A DNA stretch of 64,000 nt from contig NC_092702.1 in NCBI RefSeq assembly GCF_964275005.1, forward strand, positions 10,226,528 to 10,290,527, written 5' to 3'. Origin of the DNA: Diadema setosum. Lineage: Eukaryota; Echinodermata; Echinoidea; Diadematoida; Diadematidae. Shown in pieces: positions 36,645 through 49,700 of the stretch. The notes below the pieces were generated by a model. The model ran no database searches, was not told where the DNA came from, and saw nothing but the letters and a program-made list of their open reading frames with translations. The position numbers and the translations under genes are program-made. How positions within the stretch are numbered: the stretch's first letter is position 1; every line of letters begins with the position of its first letter.

Positions 36645-37612
36645 ATACCCCCGCCCCTAGTGTTGCTTTATAGTATGTGATGTCATGAGGGCAATGACGT
36701 TAATACCAAGTTTGTGCACTTGTCAAATTGGAAACACAATAATTTTAGTTTACTGTACAATTACAGAGTTGACACTGATTTCCACAAGGTTTGGGTAAAA
36801 AGTGTGGTTACCATGGCAATGCATTGTCTGATACAAACACAAAGGACATTTTGCATAACTACACTTAAAGACCATCATACACACCAAATTTGACCTTCAT
36901 AGCTTGAATGGTTTATTTTGATACAAAAATGAGTGGTTACCATGGCAACACATTTTTCTTATATTAACACATTGGTGTCTTGCATAACTACACTTCTAAA
37001 TCATGATACATACTAAATTTGACTTAAATTGCTTGAATGATGTGGAAGTTATTCAATCCACAAGGTTTTGGTAAAATTATGGTTACCATGGCAACGCTTT
37101 GTCCGACAAACACAAAAATTATGTGTTGCACATCTATGCCTCAAGGCCATAATGCCTACCAAATTTGATTTCAATTGCTTCAAAACTGTGGAAGTTGTTC
37201 ACTCCACAAGATTTCGAAGAAAACATGCGGTTACCATGGCAATGCTTTGTCAAGTACAAACACAACGAGTGTCTTGCATAACAACACCTGTAGATCATCA
37301 TAGATACCAATGTTGAAATTGATTGCTGAAATACTATGAAAGTTATTCAATCCACAAGGTTTGGTAAAATTATGGTTACCATGGCAACGCATTGTCTGAC
37401 AAACACGAAAAACATGTCTTGCACATCTATACCTCAATATCATCATTTACCCTAAGTTTCATTTAAATTGCTTCAAAACTGTAGGAGGAGTTCGCGACGC
37501 AAGATTTTGCAACAGACCGACCGACTGTCCGCCCGCCCGACCACCCGACCGCCCCCCAACATCATGGTGATTCCTATATACCCCTTCACACTACGTGTGG
37601 CGGGGGTATAAA
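36645..37612. repeat. Inverted copy of the GTTACCATGGCAAC repeat
   Basis: It ends with ACTACGTGTGGCGGGGGTAT and CCGACCGACTGTCC, the mirror of 22227. Perfect GTTACCATGGCAAC occurs at 36936, 37082 and 37375, with near copies at about 36808 and 37230. Confidence 0.88.
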
Positions 37613-37659
37613 GACCTGACGTAATGAACACAATTTCTTGGTCAATATGACCTCTTTAA

Positions 37660-39886
37660 CCCGTTGAAGACTACAGTCCATGGGCCAGGCCAGATATTGG
37701 TACCACCAGAGGTGGCAAAACCTTTTTGGTGTCATTTTGTTTGTCGGGCATAGATATGCTTATCAAGCTATGATAGCATTTCCAATTAATCATAATAAAT
37801 GAATTTTTAACCAGTTTTTGTCGCGTTGTTATATCCCTATGCTTCTGAATCGAAACTAACCGCAATACAAATAAGAGCACTGTCTTCTGTATGTTCACAG
37901 GTGTTCTGTTGTAAACGCGGTGCACTTAGTCTTTCTTGAAGGCAGCGAAGGGAATATCCACAGGTTATGATGTCCACAGTGCTTAGTCTTTATTCAAGAC
38001 GGCGAAGGGAATATCCAAAGCTTATGATACAGTGTATATCCCTTTATCTAACTAGAAATGTCGCTTTGGCGACTGGTATGCCTCCGCCATAATGCATGAT
38101 TTTCCCAATAGGTCTAGATAGTACATGTGGACAATGTGTGATTACATTTTCACAAAATTGGCAAAATATTGAAATGACAAGTTTGTCACAAATGTGTTGA
38201 ATGTTCACCTTCCTTGACCTAGGTTTAATTGGATGAATAGGAGAGCATGTATCTAGGGATTTAAGGACTTTAACTTGACTTTGACCCATTCATACATTTA
38301 GGCATTGAGTAAATTTCAAGGTACAGGTGTGGAGAAAAAGTGCAATTTCTGAATTGAATAGTAAATTGTTACCATTTTCATCTGGCCCTTGACCCTAAAA
38401 TTCATAAGATAATTACTTTCAGGTAGAACATGCATAATATGTACGAAGTTTCAAGATAACTTGAGCCACTTCCGAGATATGGAGGAAAAAGTTAGTTCAG
38501 CACTTTCACTTGATCTTTGCCCTTTTGACCTTTGAGGCAAAAAAAGAAGGAAAAAAAAAAACTTTCCATAGAATTTCTATTAGGTTACACACGCATACAC
38601 CAAGTGTAAAAAAAATAACCCTGCTGGCATTGCATAAATATGAGGGTAATAGTAAAAATTTTGAAGTCTTGCACTTGACCTTTGACCCCATGAACCTTAC
38701 ATTCTCTAGATAATCACTTCATATCTCTTCAGGCATTCAATAGATATGGTGGAAATAGTGAAATTTTATGTATTTGACCCTGACCTTTTGACCTTTGACC
38801 TTTGACCTCATGACCCAAACTTTCACCAGAGAATCTTAATTGGGTAATACATGTATACACTAAGTTTCAAGAAAATATCTTCAGGCATTCAATAGATATG
38901 GTGGAAATAGTGAAATTTTATGTACTTGACCTTGACTTTTTGACCTTTGACCTTGAGCATGTGCACCCAAAAGTTGATAGGCACAACTTCACCCCCTAAT
39001 ACACATACATGCCAAGTTTCATTAGGATACCTCAACAGGTTTTGATAGTTACATTGTCCACAAAATTCATTACGGACGGACGGAAGGACGGACGGACGGA
39101 CAACCCGAAAACATAATGCCTCCGGCACCACTTCGTGGCGGAGGCATAAAAACACCCTTAAAAAAAAGCAATGCCTCGTGAATTTTACCGTATTTTTCAA
39201 TTATTTTTCATTTTTCGGTGAAAATGCTACGGTGAAAACACTAATACCACGCCAATGTCGCTTTATTTCCATCCAACAATGAGAGATAATGCAAAAAAAA
39301 ATGTACCGGTACACTACAATACATTATGATAAATAATATTGTAAATGAACAGAGTGATTTTTGTTTAAAACTGATGTATTTGTTGAGAGGATAGTATAAA
39401 ACAGTATAGATAATCCCTTTTATTAGGAACTTTAGATATGATAGCAGTACATTGTTCTAAATAAAGACTAAGCGCACCGCGTGACAGCTGTGGACATCAT
39501 AACCCTTTGGATATTCCCTTCGCTGCCTTGAATAAAGACCAAGAGCACAGCGTTTACAACAGAACACCTGTGGACATACAGAAGACAGTGCTCTTCTTTG
39601 TATAGCGGTTAGTTTCGATTTAGAAGTATAGGGATATAAAAATGAGGCCAAATTGGTTAAAAATTCATTTATTATGACTAAGCTACTCATTTGGAAATGC
39701 TATCATAGCTTGATAAGCATATCTATGCCCGACAAACAAAATGACACCAAAATGGTTTTGCCACCTAAGGTGGTACCAATAACCCATTTTTCGGGTCTTG
39801 GCCCATGGACTATTAGTCCCGAGTATACTCGGGCAGGTGCCTATGGGAAATGCGTGTTGTAGCAAAATTGGCATGTCTTCAAAAGG
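37660..39886. mobile_element. TTAA-flanked foldback (CCCGTTGAAGAC ends) with nested repeat
   Basis: The ends are CCCGTTGAAGAC and GTCTTCAAAAGG, with TTAA at 37656-37659 and 39887-39890. The arms contain GTCCATGGGCCAGGCC and GGTGGCAAAACCTTTTTGGT, as in the 158-1186 element. A GCCTCCGCC repeat (about 38050-39150) splits the arms. A CCCGAGTATACTCGGG palindrome lies near the right end. Confidence 0.82.
38050..39150. repeat. Dispersed GCCTCCGCC repeat with TGACCTTTGACC units
   Basis: It begins CTAGAAATGTCGC...TATGCCTCCGCCATAATGCA and ends with GGACGGACGGACGGAC then GGTGGC-like CGTGGCGGAGGCATAA. Inside are ~170-bp units with TTGACCTTTGACC and CCAAGTTTCA. It is nested in a TTAA foldback. A related copy is at 45231-46020. 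Confidence 0.8.
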
Positions 39887-39890
39887 TTAA

Positions 39891-40496
39891 GATATAGCTT
39901 CCACTTCACTTCACTGACAGAAGTGCTCAAATACACCTTTATCAGATTGAAGAGATTAACAGGTCAGTTTAGCCTTCAAACATTCATCTTCACTTTCCAC
40001 AAGGCATGTGCATTCAGATCAAGCATATATCTGCTTCTCTTTTGGATGGTAATCACATGATGACTGTGTCCACATAGAACTTGAAATGTGATTTCACCTG
40101 TCTGACAAGAGTGCCAGTGTGGAAGAAATATGTGCTGCCACAGCCAGCAGTCATTTTGCAAACCCCAAATTAATCAATATTGCCATAACAATCAATTTCT
40201 AGGTATTATCTGCCAAGTTACTGAACCTCTTGCCAACAGCATGAAAATGAAAAAGTTACCATAAGCAGATGAATAATACCCCCATACTTTTCAATCATGA
40301 CACAGTTCTGTCCTTCCATACATGATTATCATGGTCTAGCACCTTCCACTGATACAGATTTTGCTCTAATATAACCTAGAGGTTTTATTTTTGGAGACTG
40401 TCATGTATGCTCACAACACATAAACGCTTCCATAGCGCCTGAGTAGACTGAGCATGTACCAGCAACTCAGCTTACTGAGATGCAACATGCCAACAC
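39891..40496. other. Downstream flank / probable 3' UTR of PAAT
   Basis: It follows the PAAT stop codon on the minus strand. The 3' UTR end was not placed. No other feature is recognised. Confidence 0.4.
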
Positions 40497-40779
40497 TCAC
40501 AAGTACTTTTGTAGACTTGATTCTTTCTCATCATTGCAGCTGGCCCTGTCTCCCTTTTCTTTCACTTTGGCTTCAGCAATTTTTTGCAAGGAAAGTTCAG
40601 AAAGCAAAGTTTCTAGTTTGTTCAGCCTAAGGTCCATGTGGGTCTGCATTGCTTCTAGTCTATCCTCAAGCCTCTTTGAAATTCGCTCCTCCAAAGCAGC
40701 AATCATGGGTTGAAGTCGTTCTTCAAAAGATGAGTCTTCAAGCGACGATGTCTCTCTTCTCCGCTCATCTTCACTGAAT
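40497..40779 (-). CDS. PAAT: PAAT last exon with stop
   Basis: The acceptor is TTGTAATGCAG. It encodes RFSEDERRRETSSLEDSSFE, a coiled-coil run with EERISKRLEDRLEAM and LRLNKLETLLSELSLQK, and ends SLQKYL then TGA. The coil matches the human C-terminal KKLMDYIDQRIHELQEHIDD in character and place. Confidence 0.9.
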
Positions 40780-43700
40780 CTGCATTACAAGAAACACAAA
40801 CAAGATATTACCTTGTCAATTTAATTAGCCTGGCTTGCATGTCTTGGTTTCCTTGTGTCAAAGAGCAAAACAAAACTAAACATAAGTGTCATATTGTATT
40901 GTCTCTATGGTCTATGCCAATCAGATGACACAAACATGGCAAATAACAAACCATGTCAAAGCAAGCTGTAGCTAGAGAACCACACTTCTCCACAAATGCA
41001 TATTTTTCAAACCAGGAAGTACTGAACAATGTGTAAATGTACCTACACCGTACACTGTATGACCATGTCCCCATCCAGTATGTGCTGGGTTCTGGAGATA
41101 ACACATACACATGTCCATTCATGTACCCATTTCTGTGTGTGTCCAACAGCTTCAAAAGATGCTGTTTTTTTTTTTTTCACCGACTGATTTGATATCTAAT
41201 TCTCCCTATCGCATACAACTGTAAAAGCAGGGGTGGCCCGATTCAATTTCCATAACAATATGTCAACAACACTGTGTGGGTACACAGCGCGAGCTCTGTT
41301 TGATCGTGCACAAAAAACATGGAGCACTATTTCTCTCTCTGTCATACTTCTGTAGATTTTCTCAACATTTGTTATGTGTTAAGGGAAAAAATGGAGTTAT
41401 AAGCGCTGACAATGCATTTCTTTGTGAGAAGTGATAATATTTTAGTCATAATAAAAAGGGAAAATTAAATGTGATTACTGCATTACTGCTTTTCTCCGCA
41501 TTACTGCAAGTGCACAAGTTGACACCAAAATATGACCCACTTGACCTCTACGTGTTGCGTGTGGGTGTGCAAGATCACCTCATTCATTTGCATGGAGCAT
41601 ACAGCCAGCATACAGATCTGACCCAGTAGCAACAGAATGTTTACATTTACATGGCGTATATGCCACAGGGAGATTTGAAACGATACACTGTGAATGGTGA
41701 ATGAGGTGTGCATTTGTGATTGCTACATTTACATGCTTAAAGAAGGTGCTTAACCCGTTGAGGATGAGGCTCGAGTATACTCGGGCAGGTGTCTATGGGA
41801 TATGTGTGTTGTAGCAATATCAGTCCGTCCTCAACAGGGGGGTAGTAATGAATGGCATATGAGGCTATGTGTGATACTATGCTGACATCCAATAGTGCAA
41901 TGGTGGCAAAATGGGATTATTGTGAAAAAGTCTTGTTAGCACTGCATTTAATTAATACAAATTATCCTCTAAATTTTGTGACCTTTTAGATTGCCAATCA
42001 CATAGAGTAGAAAGTAGTCCAGACAACCTGATTAAAACCATCATCCCCCATGTAACAAATATCAAATGTTCAGTTCTGAATTTGTTCACAGCAGCATGGT
42101 GACAGCCCCTATTGGGATATAGTAACAACGAAAAATAAACTTACCTCTCCCTGTGGTCAACTGACTGACTGTTCCTGTTTATCTGATCACTTTCACTTTC
42201 CCTCCTTGGCAACCTCAAGTTGGTAACATCTCTGCAGATTGATTTCAGAGTGTTATACATGTCTTCATTGCTCCCAGCATCCCCACCTTGGTTCAGTGAA
42301 GACATCAGCTGTGGTGTTTATAGCAGAGAGAGATTTAAATGTACAGTATGAATATTAACGAACAGTAAAAATACAGTCATGCATTTTACTACTTGATGAT
42401 GTAATACAAGAGACACCCACAGTGAGTCAGAAATGACCACCTCTTTGACCCCGTTTACAGTGCGAGGTTCGGCCGCGGTCGAGCCGCGGCCGAGCCCAGC
42501 CCCGCTTCAATGTAAACGTGCAAAAGGCCAAATGCGAGGCCAAAATTGGCGTCGCATTTGGCCTCGCTCTGGAGGTGGCGGCCAAGCCGCGGCCGAGCCC
42601 GGCCTCTTCTTGGTGTAAACGCAAACTGGGCCAAATGCGCGGCCAATTTTAGTGTGGCTTCCAGACCCTCTGCCCGTACTATTTCGCTATTCACGATATT
42701 AACCCCCTCAACGTGGAAAACTAGTATAGTTTAAGGTGGTTTTGTCCTGCAATGGATTTTTCCTTCGGCAAAGGCCTTTGCCCAAACGGCGACTTCGTCG
42801 CCACGGAATCCAGTTGGCAAAGGGTCTGAAAACCAGGCTATACCAAATTGCGTTTGTTTACAAGCAGAGCGCAACTACGACAAAATATTGAAAGGTTTGA
42901 ATTAAAAGCGCGGCCGAGCCCAGCAGTGTCAACGGACAAAATTGCGAGGCTCGGCCGCGCAATTGAGGTTGGGCTCGACCGCGGCCGAGCCGCGGCCGAG
43001 CCCGGCCCCGCACTGTAAACGGGGTCTTAGGTACTAGGTACTACAAAAAACATTTCCCACTTTTGATCCTTAAAAATTCAAAAACTATATATCAGATAAC
43101 ACTGACATTGATATGAGCAATAGCTGAATAGTGTACAATTTTGTTGGAGGTAATTTAAAAATGAAAGCATAAAGCAGTTTCATTTAATCAAAGATTTATT
43201 TTCAAATTAAGTTTCAGATTTTGCTCTATTTTCAACCTTCTGTACAAAACTTTAATTTTGCACAGGGGTCAATTGGTGTGTATGGGAATGTGTGGTTAAC
43301 ACCCAGACAATGGTCCTGAACAATGGCCAGGGTTGGAAAGCTCTATTACATATTCATGAGAAATTCCACTATCACAAGCCATGTTCAGATTTCTAGTCCG
43401 AGTAAAATTTTATTGCGCAGCAATTAGAATTCAAATTTATGCTTATCTTACCACGACCCTGTGTCCATACGACGGTCGTGGGAAGAAACTCTGACCAATT
43501 TACCACGGCCTTTGTGGGGATCACCATGGAGGGTCGGTGTACATGAAACTTTCGAAAGTGGTAGCACCACGCAAGTCAACCATACCATTGCTTTTTACCA
43601 GCTGCATTTATCTTCTCCATTCTTGTTGATGAGAATTTCTGAGCGCTAGCTTCTCCGTCATGATCGACTAGGTTAGAATTGTACTGCAAGCACATGTGTA

Positions 43701-46700
43701 CTCGCATTTGACTCCGGAAGTTTTACCTAGGTCATATAAGGTTTGTAAAGTCATAGATACTCCGAGGGCTTGTCCGCACGGGCAATTTACTCCGACCAGC
43801 TAGTAGTGGTAGCGAGATACTCCTGAAAAAACTCAGGAGTATCTCGGTCAGAGGAAGAGGTCGTGGTAAGTTCCTCCGAACAGAGGAAGTTACCACGACC
43901 TTGTTCAGATGGACACTACTCCGACCAAGCTTCCTCCGACCCTTCCTCCGAAGTTACTCCGACCAAAATTGCCCACGTCTGAACACAGCTACAGTAGTCT
44001 TTATTCATCCTGAAATGTAGTGTATGCAAGCACATAAAAACATGTGCTTATTTTTTTCATGTGCATGCATTTACTCTTCACCATGAATTCAGACTAGTAG
44101 CGCCCAGGGCAATCCATCATGAATCATTTATAAAGCATTCATGTGCCTTGGAGCAAGAGTCCAGAAGTCTAGTCAGCAGAGCTCTGAAAAGGTGGTATTC
44201 GTGGTATTCATGTCTATCGTTCAGGGTCATTGTAAGCACACACTCACATACAATGTACACATAATTGGTTCTTGTGTAAAGTTCCATTTTGTACAGATGG
44301 TTCAAATTTGACCAAAATCCAGAACTTAACTTTGAAATTAATCATGGATTTAATAACACTGATTCATGCTTTCGTATTCATATCATCTCCAACTACATAT
44401 GTAAATTGTACACTATTCAGGTATTACTCATACCAATGACAGTGTTATCTGATATATAACTTTCTTCTTTTTTTTTTTAACTATTAAGGATCAAAAGTGG
44501 AAAATGTTTTTTTGTAACACCTAGTATATGATGGCTTAATCACAGCAGAAGACATGGGTCTACTGTAAAAGTGGATATTTTCGCGCGACTAATTTTTCGC
44601 GCTAGGCCGGGTCAGAAGAGTTTCGCGTGTTTTTAATTCCGCGGAATCAAGACATCACGCACAGGAACGTATGGCAAGAAAAAATATTCGCGTGTTTTTA
44701 TTTTCGCGCTAGTTTCTGGTTGCGCGAAATGCGCGAAAATTTCAACACCGTGAAAATTTCCACTTTTACAATATCTCTTATCTGAGCAGCACACTTTCAT
44801 TGCACTCTATCTGAGTTGAACTATCTAATAAAAATGTCAGATTCAGGGATTGCAGCAGGCTCCGTGGGCAACACCCTCCGAATTTGGGGTATTTGGGTCC
44901 CACCCTAGGTGGCCTCTGAGGGCACAACCACCACTTGGTACAAACTGTAATTCCCTCCTTTATTGATGATTCCTACTAGAATTGGTGAAATTCAGGACCC
45001 AGTTCTCAGTCACAAGATTAAAATATCAAAAATGTTATAAATAAACTCTTTCCATTTATCAGGGACCACCCTAAGGGTAACCCTATGAAGCACTGTCATT
45101 ATGATACCCTCCCTCCACTGATGAATGCTACCAAGTTAGATAAAAATGTAAAAAGTCCTGAAAATTTTGCAAATTTCAACTCAACTACAAAAAAAGAAGA
45201 AGACAAAAACAAAAAACAAAAATAAAAACAAACTAGAAATGTCACTATGGCAGCTGGTATGCCTCCGCCACAATGCATGGTTCTCCCAATTTGTCAATAG
45301 TACATCTTGAAAATGTGAGACAACATTTTCACATACCTGGCAGAAAAAAAAAATGCATATTTGTCACAAATGTGTTGAGTGTTTACTTTCCTTGAACTAG
45401 GTTTTATTTGGATGGATAGCTGAATTGTTTGAAAGAGCAGGTTTCTGGGATTTGAGCACTTTCATCTGACCTTTGACCTTTGCCCACTGACCCCATGGAC
45501 AACAAGTCTTCAAATAATCACTCACTGGTAGTATCCATTTTCATGACAATAATTTGAGCTATTTTCAAAATATGGGAGAAACTGTGACAATTGAACAGTT
45601 TTCTTTGACCTTTGACCCCATGGCCAAAATCTTTCCTACAGAATCATTGTGCAGTAATGCATATGCATATACCTAATTTTATCAAGTATATGCATTGAAT
45701 AATATCGAATGTATCAAGAAAAAGTGTAATTTCAGCAATAGTACAATGTTAGCATTTTAACCTGACCTTTGACCCTTGACCTTTGACCCCATGACCCAAA
45801 ATTCCGTAGAGAATCACTATCAGGCAGTACATGCATATGCACTAAGTTTCATGATGGTATCTTGTCTTTCTGAGATATGGAGAAAAAAGGGTGAAATCTT
45901 AGCATTTTCACTTGACCTTTGACCCCATGGCCAAACTTTCCCAGACAATCTTTATCTGGTAATACATGTACATGTATACACTATTAGTCTCAAGAAAATA
46001 CCTTCGGGCATTGCATAGATATGGCAACACAGTGTTTGAAACTGATGAAAGATGAAATTCGCATATCTACTTACTATACACGTAGCAGTCACATGTCTCA
46101 AATTTCAAGTCAAATGCTCAAAATATAAGGGAGTTAGCTCAATCCACAATATCTTTATATCATTTCCATTTGAAAAAGCTACTAATATGGCAATGCGTGG
46201 TTTGACATCGACAAAAGATGAATAATGCATCTAAATAATATAATAGTCACATGTGCAAGATTTTCAAGACAAATGCTAAAAAACTGAGTTACCTCAACCC
46301 CCCCCCCACACCATTTGCTCCCTGCCCAACCTCTGAATCCACCATAAATAACCTGAAAGCACATTCACTTTTTTTTTCTTTTTTTTTTACTAAGGGTATC
46401 CCAGTTTTAAACAATTTTTTATTTTTTTTAATAAGTGGTTCCAGTGTCCTTGTATTAAGTGTATAAATTATCGCCCTCGTGATAACATGCTGGGTTAGTG
46501 ACAAATTTAACAATGTGTTTTCACGAAGAAAATGACAATGTGTGCCCCTCCCCCCCCTCCCCCCCCCCGGATCTGCCATGAACAAACAAGAAACATTTGT
46601 ACAGTCATCAATCTACTCACACATAGCACCAACTTTACTTTTCTTTTCTGGATCTAGATAGACCATAGAAGATTTGTAAAGATTTCTTAAATTTGGGGGT

Positions 46701-49700
46701 GTTTGCCTTCCCCCACCCCCTTCCACGGGCATTATGACCCTAGGAGCCCCCAGGTGGGAAATGGAGCTCATTTGCAAAGATACATATTCTGTCATCTTGG
46801 CAATAATCCCTGCCAAAAATGGAAAAATCTGTCCATGCATTGTCAAGAAGAATCTAACGGTCCCCAACAACCTTGTTAACCCGTTGAGGACAAACTGCCC
46901 AAGTATTCTCAGGACTCGTCTTCAACTGGGTGAGCTGGTTTTGTCTTCAGTAGATGCGATATAAGTATATAAGTGCTCTGAAACTCGTAACATACTTTCA
47001 GCATAGCATCGGGACTTGGTGGTACTTGTCCTGATGAAGGTGTTCGAGAGACTGTTGATAGAAGGCTTGCCATCTGCCCAATCATGCCTACGTCACTGGC
47101 ACCTGACTTTTGACTGGTCATTGAGTGGATAGTGGCCTCTTGCAGATTCTGCAACACTGTCCCCTGGTTCTGTATTAAAGGAAGAGAGGAACATTAGGCT
47201 CGTTTTCATAAACCTCATCATAATCACAATAGTGTTTACTGTACCATAGTTGTTGAATATTTTTTCTTTACCGAAGTGTGCTCAGTCTTGGTTACTTTCC
47301 CATACAGCTCTGCTTTCCTGCATCGTTTTTGTCACCTTCTATGCACACATACGTATGTCTTGTAATATGTGTTATCATAATTTTTGGACTCTTCTACATC
47401 AGCTCGGAGATGTATGTATTTTGCTGAATTGCCATCCTTCAGCCATGATAAGATTCTATCCTCCATGCTATTACAATGCATTAAGTTTGTGTCACTTAAA
47501 CATGACATTGTTGACATTTTTTCTTTTAAAGCTCAGTGACGAGAAACCTACATTTTTCATTACTAAGTTCCAGAACACTAGTTAATATGTCTGCACTTAG
47601 AATTGGTGACGTTACCAATCCTTTTATCAGAGACTTCCTAGATGTTGGTGTTGTATAAACGTGTCAATGTCTCCTTACTTTTCTGTACAGATTCATCAAA
47701 TACTGACTTCTTATTTGGCATGGTCAGACTAGCAAAAGATCGAGAAGTTTAAGATCACAATCTTTAAGATATCAAAGTTTTGCCAGTGTGAGCGCAAACT
47801 TCCTGCGAAACTCCCATGAAACTTCCCACTCCAACTGCAAGCTAAGGAATATTTCGCCAAACTTCTTGATCTTTCGTCAGTGTGACTGCTTGAAACTGAA
47901 ACTTCAAATATTTTAAAATCACGTACATATAACAGTGTATAAACCACTGATGGGGCTAACCTGGGGAGAGAATACTGAAAAAATAGCTAATACACAATGC
48001 ATCTTTGCAGATTCCGGTGTTCAAAATAGCAAGGAAACATTGTATGTACAGTTACAAATGTATAATACAAACTATTTCAAACGCAATGAATTATTGCATC
48101 AAGTTGTTATTTTTATTGCCACTTATTGACAAATTGCCCTACATCAATGTACATATGCACCAAATTAATCAATGTGTTTATTTACGATGATGTAGGGGCA
48201 ATTTGTCAATCAGTTGCAGAAAAAAAAATATACATTCAAACTGTATAGCAAACTCATGTAAAGATACAGCATGGATACTGAAAGACAAAAGTAAAAATAA
48301 ACAAACAAACAAACAAACAAATTAAAGTAAAAAACAAAGGGTCTTGCAATATGTCTTGAATACCAGTTAGTAGCTACTAACCTTCTGGTACTGTTCAACA
48401 GTGTTCATCAAACTCTCTGCTCGTTCGGATATGGGCTGTTGTGAAGCGAGCAGCTCTCGCACATGATCCATGTCAATATTACCACGACCACCTGATGAGA
48501 CACCTGCATTATCCCTACTTCTGTTGATCTTTCTTAGTGTTGCTTGAAAGTGATGCAAATGGAGGCGACCTTTGTCACTAAGAGACACAAACTGTGGAAT
48601 GAAATGAGGGGCTGTGATGATCCATTGCAGTGAAAAGATTGGATCGCTATTATGAAAATTTCATGTTTTCATATCCGAGGGGTGGTACGGCAGGTATACC
48701 AGAAAAGGTAACATTTGCGGTCTCAGCGTAAGTTCTAGGTGTCACATGATTTATATGTTGCCTGTGAATCAAAATGATTCCAAATCTGCAGCATTCACAT
48801 TTCTTTCATGGCACAGTTTGCAATGGATATATTTTCTCATAGGTTTCACTGTTTAGATGCAGTATTGTAATGCTACAGTCACAAACGGCCAGATTTTGAA
48901 CCAAGTCCATAAGGAATTAAAACCGTATCGACCCAGTTCGAGCCGTAGAGACCCGCACTGACCCGCATCACAACCAGTGTCAATTCCTGATGGATTCCGC
49001 AGGCTACAATACAGCGGTGAAAATTTTTTTGTCATGTTCAAAATTTTCTCACAGATTTCAATTCTGTATTGATATCCGAATTGACCTGGTTCGAACCGCA
49101 TTGACTTGCATTGACCCGCTGCAACCTGCAGCGTAAAACCGTATGGACCCTTGCTGTATACTGCATTGCCATCATGCAACGGATGATGACAAGGTTTACA
49201 TCCAGGTCGGTACGGGTCGAAGCGGGTTGACATGGGTCGATAGGGGTCGAAAAGGATTCAGTTAAGGATTTGAAGCAGATTTTTATATGGTTCGATATGG
49301 GTCAATACAGGTCTCTACGGCTTGAACCAGGTCGATATGGTTTTAATTCCTTATAAACCCGGTTCGAAATCTGGCCGTGTGTGACTGTAGCATAAATTAC
49401 CCTCCATTCTGGGACTAATCCGGCTCATTTTCACCTGGATCAAATCCGTTTTGTGACCCGCCTGTGTGTGACTGTAGCATAAGATAGCCTACTTTCTCAA
49501 GATGGGTTCCCATCATTGTAGTCATTCTAGGCCTGCCCATTCATACCCATAAGTCATGCACTCCTTATCTTTCAAGTTCAAACACGTTTAAGTGCATAAA
49601 GATGTCAAATTAGCAATCCCCTGCAATGTCAAGTGAATGGAAAAACAACAATTCAACAAACAGGTTGGCTGAGCAAGTAAGTTAGCATAATTTGCTGTCC

